A stretch of DNA of 56,395 bases from an uncultured Eggerthellaceae bacterium (GCA_947650915.1 CANSWY010000010.1:1-56395), one strand, 5' to 3'; numbered from the stretch's first letter, positions 8,258 through 17,309 are shown. Notes: generated by a model not told the origin, from the sequence alone. Made by a program: numbers and translations.

Positions 8258-9376
8258 CTAGCCTTGGCATTTCATTTCGAAGTACGCCTTGAGCGCGGAC
8301 AGGATGTCCGCATCCGGCACCGCAGCCACCTCCCAAGCGGCCACGTCCCGCACCAGCACGAAACGGACATCGCCGCCGCGCGTCTTCTTGTCATGCTTCA
8401 TGGCCGCCAAGATATCCTCCGGCGCCGCCTCCCAGGGCAGGTATGGCAGGCCCAGCGCATCCAGGAGCGCGGCCTGAGCGTCTGCGAACCCAGGTTCGAC
8501 GCCCACCGTGCGCTCCGTCAGGAACGCCGCAAACCGCATGCCTTCCGCCACCGCGGCTCCATGGCTGAACGTCCCGTAGCCCGCCAGCATTTCGATGGCG
8601 TGGGCCAACGTGTGCCCGTAATTCAGGCATTCGCGCACGCCTCGGCTCTCCGTTTTGTCCTCGGCCACCACGCCGGCTTTGAACACCACGCAGCACTTGA
8701 CCGCTTCCACCACGGCAGCCTGTTCGCGCGCGAACAGATCATCAGCGTGCTCCACCATCCAGAAGAAGAAGTCATCCGAATCCATGATGGCGGACTTGGC
8801 AGCCTCTGCCAGGCCGCAGGTCCATTCGCGTTCATCCAGACTGGAGAGGGTGGTCACGTCAGCGCAGACATAGGCCGGCTGGCAGAACGTGCCCACCAGG
8901 TTCTTGCCCGCGTCCAGATTCACCGCCGTCTTGCCGCCCACGGACGAATCCACCATGGAGAGCAGCGTGGTGGGCGCCTGCACCACCGTGATGCCCCTCA
9001 TGAAGGTGGAGGCCGTGAACCCGGCCAAGTCTCCCACCACGCCGCCGCCCAGGGCCACAGCCGCGCAATCGCGCGTGAGCCCCAGCGCCGCCATGGCGTT
9101 CCAGACCTCCCCGGCCACCTCCAGCGCCTTCGCGCCTTCGCCGGCCGGCACCACCACGCTGGATGCTTCGTAGCCCGCATCCGCAAGCGATGCCATGGCC
9201 GCATCCAAGTAGAGCCGCTCCACATTCTGATCCGTGATGACGATGAGCTTCGGCGCCTTCGCCGTTGCCGGGCAGCGCCGCAGCTGGTCTCCCAGCGTGG
9301 ACAGCAGGCCCGTGCCTGCGCGCACGTCATAGTCCTCTTCGCCGGGAATGGACACGACGATCCTCAGATTCTGCAC
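8258..9376 (-). CDS. aroB: 3-dehydroquinate synthase
   Basis: A 372-residue NAD- and metal-dependent enzyme converting DAHP to 3-dehydroquinate. Visible signatures are the NAD-binding GGGVVGDLAGFTASTFMRG, PTTLLSMVDSSVGGKTAVN, the metal ligand region NYGHTLAHAIE, and a further metal His in HGAAVAEGMRFAA. The start is a GTG at 9376 overlapping the end of aroK by 13 bp, which points to tight co-translation. The family usually has 345-370 residues, so this is full length. Confidence 0.97.
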   Translation of the reverse strand: MQNLRIVVSIPGEEDYDVRAGTGLLSTLGDQLRRCPATAKAPKLIVITDQNVERLYLDAAMASLADAGYEASSVVVPAGEGAKALEVAGEVWNAMAALGLTRDCAAVALGGGVVGDLAGFTASTFMRGITVVQAPTTLLSMVDSSVGGKTAVNLDAGKNLVGTFCQPAYVCADVTTLSSLDEREWTCGLAEAAKSAIMDSDDFFFWMVEHADDLFAREQAAVVEAVKCCVVFKAGVVAEDKTESRGVRECLNYGHTLAHAIEMLAGYGTFSHGAAVAEGMRFAAFLTERTVGVEPGFADAQAALLDALGLPYLPWEAAPEDILAAMKHDKKTRGGDVRFVLVRDVAAWEVAAVPDADILSALKAYFEMKCQG

Positions 9377-10056
9377 AGCACGCCCTCCTTTTCCAGCATG
9401 TTCCGCAGTTCGCGGGAGATGCAGTACACGTCTTTGCCGCGAGTGTTGATGGATGCGTGCGCCGCTTCCGCGTACAGGGGCGCGCGCGAGGTGCAGAGCG
9501 CCCGGGCGCTTTCCAGGTCCTGGAAGAGCGGGCGGCTGGATTTGTCAGAAATGCGCGACGCCGCCTCATCCGCGTCCACTTCCAGAAGCACGGTGAAACC
9601 CAGCTCTTTGAGCGCCTGCCGGGATGCCTCGGTGGTGACGATGCCGCCGCCGCACGAAACGAGCATGGGCGCTTCCATGGCGGCCACCTCCCTCAGCGCG
9701 TGGGCCTCCATCTGGCGGAACACCGCTTCGCCTTCATCGGCGAACACCTGGCGGATCTTCTTGCCGCAGGCGCGTTCGATGTAAGTGTCCAGATCCAGCG
9801 CCGACACACCGCACGAACGGGCGAGCCTGCGCGCCACGGTGGATTTGCCCGCGCCCATGAAGCCGATGAGGAACACCGGCCGTGCCAGACGGTATTCCTG
9901 CTTCTTTTTGGGCTGGTTCTGGCGGGAGCGGTTCTGGCCGGACTGATTCGCGGAAGCCGGACGGTCCTGTCTCCGCTTCGGCCTGCGCCGCCGCTTCGCC
10001 TTCGGACGTTGGCCCGGTTGCTGGCCTTGGCCGGATTGATGTCCTGGGTCCGTCAT
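9364..10056 (-). CDS. aroK: shikimate kinase with basic N-terminal extension
   Basis: A 230-residue protein. Residues 58-230 are a normal shikimate kinase, with Walker A GFMGAGKST (65-73), the shikimate-binding DLDTYIE, CGGGIV, and a lid-like SRPLF segment. Residues 1-57 are low-complexity, rich in Gln, Arg, Lys and Pro (for example KAKRRRRPKRRQDRP), and are not part of the kinase fold. The extension is strongly basic and probably disordered; a nucleic-acid or ribosome contact is possible but unproven. An alternative later start is not obvious, since no Met, Val or Leu start codon with a good ribosome site was seen just before the kinase domain. It lies 14 bp after aroC. Confidence 0.93.
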   Translation of the reverse strand: MTDPGHQSGQGQQPGQRPKAKRRRRPKRRQDRPASANQSGQNRSRQNQPKKKQEYRLARPVFLIGFMGAGKSTVARRLARSCGVSALDLDTYIERACGKKIRQVFADEGEAVFRQMEAHALREVAAMEAPMLVSCGGGIVTTEASRQALKELGFTVLLEVDADEAASRISDKSSRPLFQDLESARALCTSRAPLYAEAAHASINTRGKDVYCISRELRNMLEKEGVLCRI

Positions 10057-10070
10057 GCGCGCCGTCCGCC

Positions 10071-11228
10071 TCAGCGCGCCATGGTGGCCAGACGCGCCTG
10101 GTAATGCTCCAGGTTCGCCTTGAGGTCTGCCATACAGGTGTCTCCGAACGCCTCCAGATAGGCATTCGCCAGCACCATGGCCACTTCGCCCTCAGCCACC
10201 ACCGCTGCGGCGGGCACCGCGCACACATCGCTGCGCTCGCGCGACGCCTCTTCGCGCTCCAGCGTGTCCAGGTTCACCGTGTCCAGCGGATTCATGAGCG
10301 TGGGGATGGGCTTCATGGCCGCCTCGACCACCAGCGGCATGCCGGATGTCATGCCGCCCTCCAGGCCACCTGCATTGTTGGACGTGCGCGTGAAGCAGCC
10401 GTCCCCCAGCGTGATGCCGTCATGCACGGCCGACCCCACGCGGCGCGCAGCTTCGAATCCCAGGCCGAACTGGACGCCCTTGATGGCCGGAATGGAGAAC
10501 ACGGCCGCGCCCAAGCGGGACGTGAGGCGGTCAGGCCCGGCCGCGTAGGTGCCCAGGCCCGGTACCAGTCCCGTGGCGATCACGCGGAACGTGCCGCCCA
10601 GGCTCTCCCCCGCCTCCTTCGCGGCGTCTATTTCTCGGCACATCAGCTCTGAGGCGCGATCGTCCGGGCAGCGCACCGGCGAGAATTCGATGGCCACGGG
10701 TTCATGGACCACGTCCGCCGCGTCCGGCATCTGCACCGGGCCGATGCCGGTCACATAGCTGGTGACTTCCACGCCCACCGCAGCCAAAAGCTCCTTCGCG
10801 ATGCCGCAGGCAGCCACGCGCGCCGCCGTTTCGCGCGCGCTGGCGCGTTCGAGGATGTTGCGGCAATCATCCGTGTTCGTGCGCAGGACGCCCACCAGAT
10901 CAGCGTGGCCGGGGCGCGGAGTGACCTCCCGCGGGCCGTTAGCCGGGGCGTCGCCGAAGTGTGCCATGTGCGTCTGCCAGTTCTCCCAATCACGGTTGCG
11001 CACGGTGATGGACACCGGTGCGCCGGTGGTCACGCCGAACCGGATGCCGGAGGTGATGTCCGCCGTATCCGTTTCGATGGCCTGACGGCCGCCGCGGCCG
11101 TAGCCTGATTGGCGTCGGCGCAAATCAGAGTTGATGTTCGCGATGTTCACGGGAAGGCCTGCAGGAACCCCGCTCACGATGGCGGTGAGGCAGGGACCGT
11201 GGCTTTCTCCGGCGGTGATGTAGTGCAT
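10071..11228 (-). CDS. aroC: chorismate synthase
   Basis: A 385-residue FMN-dependent enzyme that makes chorismate from EPSP. Family signatures are GESHGPCLTAIVSGVPAG at the N-terminus, the RRQSGYGRGGR basic loop, PRPGHADLVG and ASARETAARVA (signature 2), and the late FMN/Asp-rich segment around SNNAGGLEGGMTSG. The ATG at 11228 is preceded by GAGGATGAG. It is the first gene of the aroC-aroK-aroB-aroQ unit and sits 387 bp downstream of aroE, with two hairpins and a PR32 array between. FMN dependence gives a biochemical link to the nearby riboflavin genes. Confidence 0.97.
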   Translation of the reverse strand: MHYITAGESHGPCLTAIVSGVPAGLPVNIANINSDLRRRQSGYGRGGRQAIETDTADITSGIRFGVTTGAPVSITVRNRDWENWQTHMAHFGDAPANGPREVTPRPGHADLVGVLRTNTDDCRNILERASARETAARVAACGIAKELLAAVGVEVTSYVTGIGPVQMPDAADVVHEPVAIEFSPVRCPDDRASELMCREIDAAKEAGESLGGTFRVIATGLVPGLGTYAAGPDRLTSRLGAAVFSIPAIKGVQFGLGFEAARRVGSAVHDGITLGDGCFTRTSNNAGGLEGGMTSGMPLVVEAAMKPIPTLMNPLDTVNLDTLEREEASRERSDVCAVPAAAVVAEGEVAMVLANAYLEAFGDTCMADLKANLEHYQARLATMAR

Positions 11229-11327
11229 GGCTCATCCTCAGGGTCTCAAGTGCGAAAGCACAAGGATAGCACGCAGAGGCCCGGCCGCAGGCGCGCGACC
11301 GTCCTCCGCTCCTTTGGCGCCTTTCTC

Positions 11328-11401
11328 CGTAGCGCAGGCTTCAGCCTGCGACGGGCAAAGGCGCGGTGCCGGGTCGGGCAAAGGCTGAAGCCTTTGCTAC
11401 G
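11328..11401. repeat. element C: paired stem-loops inside a GTAGC/GCTAC inverted repeat
   Basis: Two perfect 7-bp stem-loops, CGCAGGC-TTCA-GCCTGCG (11333-11350) and CAAAGGC-TGAA-GCCTTTG (11379-11396), are enclosed by CGTAGC at the left end and GCTACG at the right end. Their loops are complementary (TTCA/TGAA), so the whole 74 bp can also fold as a single cruciform. It lies 100 bp upstream of aroC, beside a PR32 array. It is a single copy here, but the form resembles REP-type intergenic elements. Confidence 0.6.
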
Positions 11402-11424
11402 AAGAGCATGTGAGCGGGGCCCTG

Positions 11425-11447
11425 GTCGGAGGTCACGCTCCTCCGAC
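11425..11447. terminator. GC-rich stem-loop, possible terminator or leader hairpin
   Basis: Perfect 8-bp stem GTCGGAGG / CCTCCGAC with a 7-nt loop. A further GGTCAC/GTGACC pair overlaps it (11431-11436 and 11453-11458), so alternative folds exist. No T-run follows on either strand. It sits between aroE (upstream) and aroC (downstream), so it could end the aroE transcript or lie in the aroC leader. Confidence 0.4.
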
Positions 11448-11465
11448 CCTTTGTGACCTCAGAGG

Positions 11466-11606
11466 GTGTGCAAAAGGGACGTTCCAAATTGCACATAGGA
11501 AAAGAGGATGAGCACTGAATGAGCAATCCTATGTGCAATTTGGGACGTCCCTTTTGCACACCCAGGCAACCTTGCGGGTGCAATTTGGGACATCACTTTT
11601 GCACAT
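11466..11606. repeat. PR32 array, locus 3 (after aroE)
   Basis: One left-oriented copy, a spacer containing GAGCACTGAA, and one right-oriented copy form an inverted pair. A second right copy (R2, preceded by CAGGCAACCTTGC) follows; its core is degenerate (GGGACATCAC). The array ends 10 bp from the aroE stop and separates aroE from aroC. The other bases of the 11229-11615 gap hold element C and a GC-rich hairpin. Confidence 0.9.
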
Positions 11607-11615
11607 CTTGCAGGG

Positions 11616-12539
11616 TCAAAGGGAGAAACCGGCGGCGGTGGCCATGAGGGAGAACATCTGAGGGCGGGTGAGAGCGCAGTCAACGCCGTTCACATCGAAG
11701 AAGATCTGCGCGCTGTCCACGGCTTGCGCCACCAGCATGCCCGCGCCGTCGAAGGTGCGCGCACCCGCCGCCTTTGCCGCCTTGACGAGCGCCGTTTCTC
11801 CATGGCCGTAGACCACGTCCATGACCGCCTGGCCTTCATGCAGCAGCGACACATCGAAGGGTGCCGGATCCCCCACCTGCATGCCCAGCGGCGTGGCATC
11901 CACGATGACGTCCGCCTGTGCGATGGCCCGGCGGGCGCCCGCATAATCTCCGAAACGGAAGTTCGCATGTTCGTAGGCTTCCGCGAACCCCAAGTGCCCT
12001 TCCACCGATGACGGCATGGGCACCGCCGTGCTGAGCAACTCCCGATACTCATCCAGATAGCGGTTCACGCACGCCTGGGCCCGTTCCTTGTTGCGGCCCA
12101 GGAGCACCACGTCCGCCGCGCCCGCTTCCGCCGCCGCGTGCATGATGGCCAAAGAGGTGGGGCCGGTGCCACAGACAGCCACGCGCGCCTCCGCGAACGA
12201 AACGCCCGCCAGCTCCAGATACCCGATGCAGCCCTTCCCGTCCACGTTGTAGCAGATGAGCACGCCGTCCTTGTTCGCCAGCACGTTCGCGCCGCCCGCC
12301 AGCTTCGCGGTGGCCGCTTGGATGTCAGCGCCTGCGAACGCTGCCGGCTTGTAGGGCATGGTGACGTTGCAGCCCAAGAAACCGCGCCCATCGATGAACC
12401 GCTGGGCTTCCGCATCGTCCTCCAGATCAGCGAAGCCGTAATCCCAATCAAGGCCCAGCTCCTGATACAAGGCGTTGTGCATGGCGGGGGATTTCGAATG
12501 GGCCACCGGATGCCCGATGATGAACAGCTGTTCAGCCAT
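11616..12539 (-). CDS. aroE: shikimate dehydrogenase
   Basis: A 307-residue NADP-dependent reductase of 3-dehydroshikimate. The substrate site is seen in GHPVAHSKSPAMHN (both Ser) and NVTMPYKPAA (catalytic Lys), with the conserved Asp in NVDGKG. The nucleotide-binding loop reads CGTGPTSLA, a variant of the usual GAGGA. It is slightly longer than the typical 270-290 residues because of an insertion around 165-205 (helical, Asp/Glu/Arg-rich). The ATG has AAAGG upstream. It follows yqeG-like by 5 bp and ends the alaS-ruvX-mltG-yqeG-aroE unit. Confidence 0.95.
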   Translation of the reverse strand: MAEQLFIIGHPVAHSKSPAMHNALYQELGLDWDYGFADLEDDAEAQRFIDGRGFLGCNVTMPYKPAAFAGADIQAATAKLAGGANVLANKDGVLICYNVDGKGCIGYLELAGVSFAEARVAVCGTGPTSLAIMHAAAEAGAADVVLLGRNKERAQACVNRYLDEYRELLSTAVPMPSSVEGHLGFAEAYEHANFRFGDYAGARRAIAQADVIVDATPLGMQVGDPAPFDVSLLHEGQAVMDVVYGHGETALVKAAKAAGARTFDGAGMLVAQAVDSAQIFFDVNGVDCALTRPQMFSLMATAAGFSL

Positions 12540-12544
12540 GGTTT

Positions 12545-13066
12545 TCAGCCTTTCTCTGAGGTGAGCGCCGCCCCTTCAGGTTGGCGCGCGCCGATCATGG
12601 CGCGTTCGAAGGAGCGCATGACGGTGGTGACCTTGACATCCACATCACACAAGGGCAGCACCAGCCACGCCGGGATGCCAGCCAGATGCGCGCCGATGAC
12701 GTCCGTGGTCAGCTGATCCCCGATGGCCACCGTGCTGCCGCGCTCACCGCCCGCGCGCCGCATGGCCGCACCGTAGGCGAACGGCAGCGGCTTGCACGCC
12801 TTCGCCACGATGGGCATTCCCAGCGCGTCCGCGAACGCGTGCACGTTCGCGTGCCAGTTGTTGGACAACAAACAGAAGCTCACGCCCGCCTCTTTCGCGC
12901 GCGCCAGCCACATGAGCACCGCGGGCGGCACGTCATCGTCCACGCGCGAACGCACCGTGTTGTCCACGTCCAGAAGCACATGCGTGAGCCCGGCACCCAG
13001 AAGATCATGCTTGATGTCAATGCATGCCAGGCTGGAGAAGTACCGGTCCGGCTGGAGGAGGCTCAT
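12545..13066 (-). CDS. YqeG-family HAD phosphatase
   Basis: A 173-residue HAD-superfamily hydrolase of the YqeG (subfamily IIIA) type. Motif I is LLDVDNTVRS (the nucleophile and acid/base Asp of DxD), motif II is the Ser in LLSNNW, motif III is Lys in ACKPLPFAYG, and motif IV is IGDQLTTDVIGA. Length fits YqeG. In Bacillus yqeG lies in a cluster with aroE, which matches the order here. The physiological substrate is not settled; phosphatidylglycerophosphate phosphatase activity is known for relatives. The ATG shares one base with the mltG stop (TGATG). Confidence 0.9.
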   Translation of the reverse strand: MSLLQPDRYFSSLACIDIKHDLLGAGLTHVLLDVDNTVRSRVDDDVPPAVLMWLARAKEAGVSFCLLSNNWHANVHAFADALGMPIVAKACKPLPFAYGAAMRRAGGERGSTVAIGDQLTTDVIGAHLAGIPAWLVLPLCDVDVKVTTVMRSFERAMIGARQPEGAALTSEKG

Positions 13067-14184
13067 CAGCTGAAGGATTCTTGATGCTCTTCGTAGGTCT
13101 CAGAGAAGCTGTAGGTGCCGTCATCCGAGAAGTAGAAGAACAGGTAGTCCGTCTCCTCCGGCGCGCACACCGCCTGGAGCGCCGCCAAGGACGGGTTGCA
13201 GATGGGCGTGGGCGGCAGGCCTTCATTGGTGTAGGTGCTGTAGGGGGTTTCCGCATGCACCTCATCCGGAGTGGGATCATGGCCCACCTCATAGGCCGTG
13301 GTGGCGTCTGATTCCAAGTACGGCCGATCGGAGGCCAGGCGATTGTAGAAGACCGAAGCAACCGTGGCGAAGTTGTCCGGCGTGCCTTCCTTCTCCACGA
13401 TGGAGGCCAGGATGACGGCTTCATAAGGCGTGAGACCGCGCTCTTCTGCGTAGGACCAGTCAAGGGACGCCGTTTCCTCCCCGAACTGGGCGAGCATCAT
13501 CTCTGCCACTTCCTCCGCGCCGTCCGCGGCCGTGATGGAATAGGTCTTCGGGAACAGATAGCCTTCCAAGCTGTTGTTGCCCACAGAGGCGAGCATATCG
13601 AACCGGCCATCGTATGCCGATGCATCCGCCGTGGCCGCCATGAACGTGTCCGACGTGATGCGGCCGGACGTGGCTTCCTGCACCGCGTCCGCCACGCCCT
13701 GGCGCGTGAGACCCTCAGGAATGGTGACATGATCGGCCGTGGAGGCCGGTCCGGCCATGAGCGCGGAGAGGATGTCTGCGTGCGTGGCGCCCCCATGGAA
13801 GAGATACGTGCCCGGAATGAGCGCAGCGGCCGCATCGTTCTTGTTGATATAGTCCACGAACTTGTCAGCGTTGCCGATGAGCTTCGCATCCAGCAGCGTG
13901 TTCGCGATATCCTTCGCCCCTGCGCCGTTCTGGATGGTGACCACGGCTTCCTGACCCTCCGGCAGCGTTTCGGCATCTGCCGTGCAGCCGCGGATGGCGA
14001 ACGCCGCGCCCACGATGACCAGCAGCACCACCACGATGCAGATGATGATGGGCGCTTTGGAGCCTTTCGGCTGGATGGCGGACGTGTCGTAGGTCTTGAA
14101 CTGCTCGCGCGCCTTCGCGTGGGCGTTGCGCGCCGCCATGCTGTTCTTGGAAGAGATGGGAACTTGCTTTTTGCCGAATGCCAC
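13066..14184 (-). CDS. mltG: endolytic murein transglycosylase MltG
   Basis: A 372-residue membrane-anchored lytic transglycosylase that cuts nascent peptidoglycan glycan strands and sets their length. A cytoplasmic basic stretch (1-44) is followed by one membrane helix (about 45-64, IIICIVVVLLVIVGAAFAI). A LysM-like region (75-125) comes next, then the YceG domain, with the catalytic Glu in ILASIVEKEG (about 264-266) and NRL plus NEGLPPTPICNP near the C-terminus. The GTG at 14184 is chosen over upstream codons because AAAGG lies 10 nt before it. That site overlaps the ruvX stop, indicating coupling. It overlaps yqeG-like by one base. Confidence 0.93.
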   Translation of the reverse strand: MAFGKKQVPISSKNSMAARNAHAKAREQFKTYDTSAIQPKGSKAPIIICIVVVLLVIVGAAFAIRGCTADAETLPEGQEAVVTIQNGAGAKDIANTLLDAKLIGNADKFVDYINKNDAAAALIPGTYLFHGGATHADILSALMAGPASTADHVTIPEGLTRQGVADAVQEATSGRITSDTFMAATADASAYDGRFDMLASVGNNSLEGYLFPKTYSITAADGAEEVAEMMLAQFGEETASLDWSYAEERGLTPYEAVILASIVEKEGTPDNFATVASVFYNRLASDRPYLESDATTAYEVGHDPTPDEVHAETPYSTYTNEGLPPTPICNPSLAALQAVCAPEETDYLFFYFSDDGTYSFSETYEEHQESFS

Positions 14185-14191
14185 CTGCTGA

Positions 14192-14632
14192 CTACCTTTC
14201 CCCCAGGGATGCGGGCGGGGACGCAGCGTTCGCATCAAGCTGAGCCTGAAGGAAGATGGCCGCCGCCACCATGTCCACCTTGCCCCTCATAGTGCGTTCA
14301 TCATACCCCATCTGGCGCAGCTCCCGCTTCGCCTCTTTGGAGGACAAGCGCTCATCTGCGAAGGCGCCGGGAAGGCCCGTGCTCTTCTGCACGGCCTGCG
14401 CCACCTCGCGGACATGGGCCGCTTGCGGACCCTCTTCCCCGGAGAGCGTGAGCGGCAAACCGAACAGGATCTCATCCGGCTCCCAATCCTCCAGCACACG
14501 CCGGAAGCTGGCTGCGTGCGATGCCACCTCCACTGCGGGCAGCACGCACACCGGCGAGGCCACGCGCCCTGCCGGGTCTGACACGGCGATGCCACAGCGG
14601 ACATCGCCGATATCCAGCGCCATGATGCGCAT
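14192..14632 (-). CDS. ruvX: Holliday junction resolvase-like protein RuvX (YqgF)
   Basis: A 146-residue RNase H-fold protein of the YqgF family, implicated in pre-16S rRNA 5' maturation and, by fold, in junction cleavage. The acidic site is visible: Asp7 in MALDIGDVRCG, the Glu/Leu block ILFGLPLTLSGEEG, DERLSSKEA, and the final Asp in VDMVAAAIFLQAQ. The ATG follows immediately after the alaS TAG with no spacer, so it depends on alaS translation. The alaS-ruvX-mltG order is widely conserved in Actinobacteria and Firmicutes. Confidence 0.95.
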   Translation of the reverse strand: MRIMALDIGDVRCGIAVSDPAGRVASPVCVLPAVEVASHAASFRRVLEDWEPDEILFGLPLTLSGEEGPQAAHVREVAQAVQKSTGLPGAFADERLSSKEAKRELRQMGYDERTMRGKVDMVAAAIFLQAQLDANAASPPASLGER

Positions 14633-17269
14633 CTACAAGATGATGTTGCGGGCGATCTCCAGCGCCTCGTCCACGCCTTCGGCATTCTTGCCGCCGGCCT
14701 GCGCCATGGCGGGCTTGCCGCCACCACCGCCGCCCACTGCCGGCCCCATGGCCTTGATGAGCTCAGCCGCATTGAAGCCCTTGGCCACCGCCTCATCCGT
14801 GCCGGCCGCCATGAGCAGCGCCTTGCCGTCCGCAGCGCCTGCCGCCACCAGAGCACCCGGCTCCTTCATGCGGCTCTTCACCACGTCCCACAGGTGCCGC
14901 AAGCCACCGGCGCGTTCCGCGGGCACGCGCGCAATGATGACCGGGTAGCCCGCCGGTGCCTCCTGCACCAGCTCCAAAAGCGCGTTGATGCCGTCATCGG
15001 AGACGGTTTCCTTGCCGCGCTTCGCCGCCTGCTGCAACTCCTTGAACGTCTTCAAGTTGGCCGCCGTGCGCTCAGAAACGTCGAAGATGGGCACTTTGAG
15101 GGCGACCGCCGTCTGGCGCAGCTCATCTTCCATGCGGTTCACGTATTCCAGCGCGCCATAGCTGGTGACCGCTTCGATGCGGCGCAGGTTCGCACCCACG
15201 CTGGTCTCACTGGTGATCTTGACGAAGCCGATCTCTGCCGTGTTGTTCACGTGGCAGCCGCCGCAGAGCTCTTGACTGAAATCCCCGGCCGCCACCACGC
15301 GGACGCGTTCGCCGTACTTCTCGCCGAAGAGCGCCGTCACGCCGTTCGCGCGGGCCTCATCCAACGTGGTCTCGTAGATGGCCGTGGGAACCGCTTCCAT
15401 GATCTTGTCGTTCGCGATGCGCTCCACTTCACGGATCTGTTCGGGCGTCATGGCTTCGAAGTGCGTGAAATCGAAGCGGAGACGGTCAGGGCCCACATAG
15501 GAGCCCGCCTGCTTCACGTGATCGCCCAGAACCGTGCGCAGCGTGGCATGCAGGATATGCGTGGCCGTATGGTTGCGTTCGATGGCGGCGCGACGGCGGG
15601 CGTCCACGATGGCCGCCACTTCATCCCCCACGCAGACATCACCGCTGGCCACTTTCACGCGGTGCACGTACAGGCCCGCTTCCGGCGTGACGGTGTCCAA
15701 CACGTAGGCGCGCGCCTGGCCGTCCACTATTTCGCCCGTGTCTCCCACTTCACCGCCCATTTCCGCGTAGAACGGCGTGCGATCCAGCACCAGCTCGGCC
15801 GCGGTGCCTTCGGCGGCCACGTCAACCTGTGCGCCGTCCACGATGATGGCGCGCACCCGCGCGGTGCCTTCCGTGGCCGCATAGCCCATGAATTCCGTGG
15901 CGCCCACCTGGTTCAGCACGTCTGAATACACGCCGCCGTAGGTTGACCAGGCCGCTTCCGCATCCTTCGCGCCGGCGCTGCGGGCACGTTCGCGTTGGCC
16001 TTCCATGGCAGCATGGAAGGCGTCCATGTCCACTTCGAAACCGCGCTCTTCCGCTATCTCAGAGGTGATCTCAACGGGGAAGCCGTAGGTGTCATGCAGC
16101 ACGAAGGCCACGTCCCCGGAGAGCACCTTGCCATCCAGATCCTTGAGCGCATCTTCCAGATATGTCTTGCCCTGCTTGAGGGTGGAGCCGAAACGGTCTT
16201 CCTCAGAAAGGATGAGCTTGCGCTCCAGTTCGCGGTTCTCCACTATTTCGGGATACACATCGCCCATGAGACGGACGATCTCATCCACGTATTCGTTCAG
16301 GAACGGGCCATCCACCCCGATGAGATGCGCCTTCATGATAGCGCGGCGCAACAAGCGGCGCAGCACGTAGCCGCGGCCTTCGTTGGAGGGCAGGATGCCG
16401 TCCGCGATCATGAACGTGACGGCGCGGGAGTGGTCTGCCATGATGCGCAGCGCCAGGTCAGTGTCAGCATCTTCGCCATAGGTGACGCCGGCCAGCTTCT
16501 CCCCCACGGAGATGAGCGAGCGCAGGACGTCCGTTTCGTAGTTGGACTGCACGCCCTGCATGATGGCGGCGATGCGCTCCAAGCCCATGCCGGTGTCGAT
16601 GTTCTTCTTCGGCAGCTCCTTCAGCGTGCCGTCCTCCTGGCCGTCGTATTGGGTGAAGACGCAGTTCCAGTACTCCAGGAAGCGGTCGCAATCGCACCCC
16701 GGCGCGCACTCCGGGCTGCCGCAGCCGAATTCAGGACCCTGGTCGTAATAGAGTTCCGAACAGGGGCCGCAGGGGCCGGTGGGGCCAGCGCGCCAGAAGT
16801 TGTCGTCTTCGCCCAGCTTGGAGATGTGGCCTTCCGGGACGCCCAGGTCCTTCCAGATCTGGATGGTCTCATCGTCGTCTTCAAACACGGTGAAGTAGAG
16901 CTTCTCCAGGGGCAGGCCCAACACGTTCACGGAGAAATCAAGCGCCCAGGCGCACATCTCCTTCTTGAAGTATTTGCCGAATGAGAAATTGCCCAGCATC
17001 TCGAAGAAGCTCAGGTGGCGCCCGGTGGTGCCGATGATGTCGATATCGTTCGTGCGGACGCATTTCTGCACCGTGGTGGTGCCGATGTAGGGCTCTTCCA
17101 GCTGCTTCTGCTGCAGGAAGTAGGGCTTGAATTGCACCATGCCGGCGCTGGTGAGCAGAAGGGAAGGATCATCCGGGATGAGAGAGGAAGAGGGCATGCG
17201 CTTGCAGCCTTTGTCCTCGAAGTACTTCAGGTACGCTTCACGGATCTGAGCGGTTGTCATGTATTCCAT
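14633..17269 (-). CDS. alaS: alanine--tRNA ligase
   Basis: An 878-residue class II synthetase. The catalytic core (about 1-350) begins TTAQIREAYLKYFEDKGC and includes GRHLSFFEMLGNFSFG and GMGLERI. The editing domain (about 550-720) carries the zinc motif NHTATHILHATLR and the distal CGGCHVNN. The C-Ala domain ends with a glycine-rich GGGGGGKPAMAQAGG segment typical of the family. I place the start at 17269 (MEYMTTAQ); the ATG three codons later is an equally possible start with GGA 5 nt upstream. A TATAAT box lies about 35 nt before the start. The leader is too short for a T-box. Confidence 0.97.
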   Translation of the reverse strand: MEYMTTAQIREAYLKYFEDKGCKRMPSSSLIPDDPSLLLTSAGMVQFKPYFLQQKQLEEPYIGTTTVQKCVRTNDIDIIGTTGRHLSFFEMLGNFSFGKYFKKEMCAWALDFSVNVLGLPLEKLYFTVFEDDDETIQIWKDLGVPEGHISKLGEDDNFWRAGPTGPCGPCSELYYDQGPEFGCGSPECAPGCDCDRFLEYWNCVFTQYDGQEDGTLKELPKKNIDTGMGLERIAAIMQGVQSNYETDVLRSLISVGEKLAGVTYGEDADTDLALRIMADHSRAVTFMIADGILPSNEGRGYVLRRLLRRAIMKAHLIGVDGPFLNEYVDEIVRLMGDVYPEIVENRELERKLILSEEDRFGSTLKQGKTYLEDALKDLDGKVLSGDVAFVLHDTYGFPVEITSEIAEERGFEVDMDAFHAAMEGQRERARSAGAKDAEAAWSTYGGVYSDVLNQVGATEFMGYAATEGTARVRAIIVDGAQVDVAAEGTAAELVLDRTPFYAEMGGEVGDTGEIVDGQARAYVLDTVTPEAGLYVHRVKVASGDVCVGDEVAAIVDARRRAAIERNHTATHILHATLRTVLGDHVKQAGSYVGPDRLRFDFTHFEAMTPEQIREVERIANDKIMEAVPTAIYETTLDEARANGVTALFGEKYGERVRVVAAGDFSQELCGGCHVNNTAEIGFVKITSETSVGANLRRIEAVTSYGALEYVNRMEDELRQTAVALKVPIFDVSERTAANLKTFKELQQAAKRGKETVSDDGINALLELVQEAPAGYPVIIARVPAERAGGLRHLWDVVKSRMKEPGALVAAGAADGKALLMAAGTDEAVAKGFNAAELIKAMGPAVGGGGGGKPAMAQAGGKNAEGVDEALEIARNIIL

Positions 17270-17309
17270 TGAGCAGTCTTTCTTGACGTGGATGCACAAG
17301 TGTTCCGAT

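Noticed and set aside
7949-9784. 611-residue plus-strand frame antisense to aroQ/aroB/aroK
   Set aside because: Shadow of three certain genes; composition typical of reverse-complement high-GC coding.
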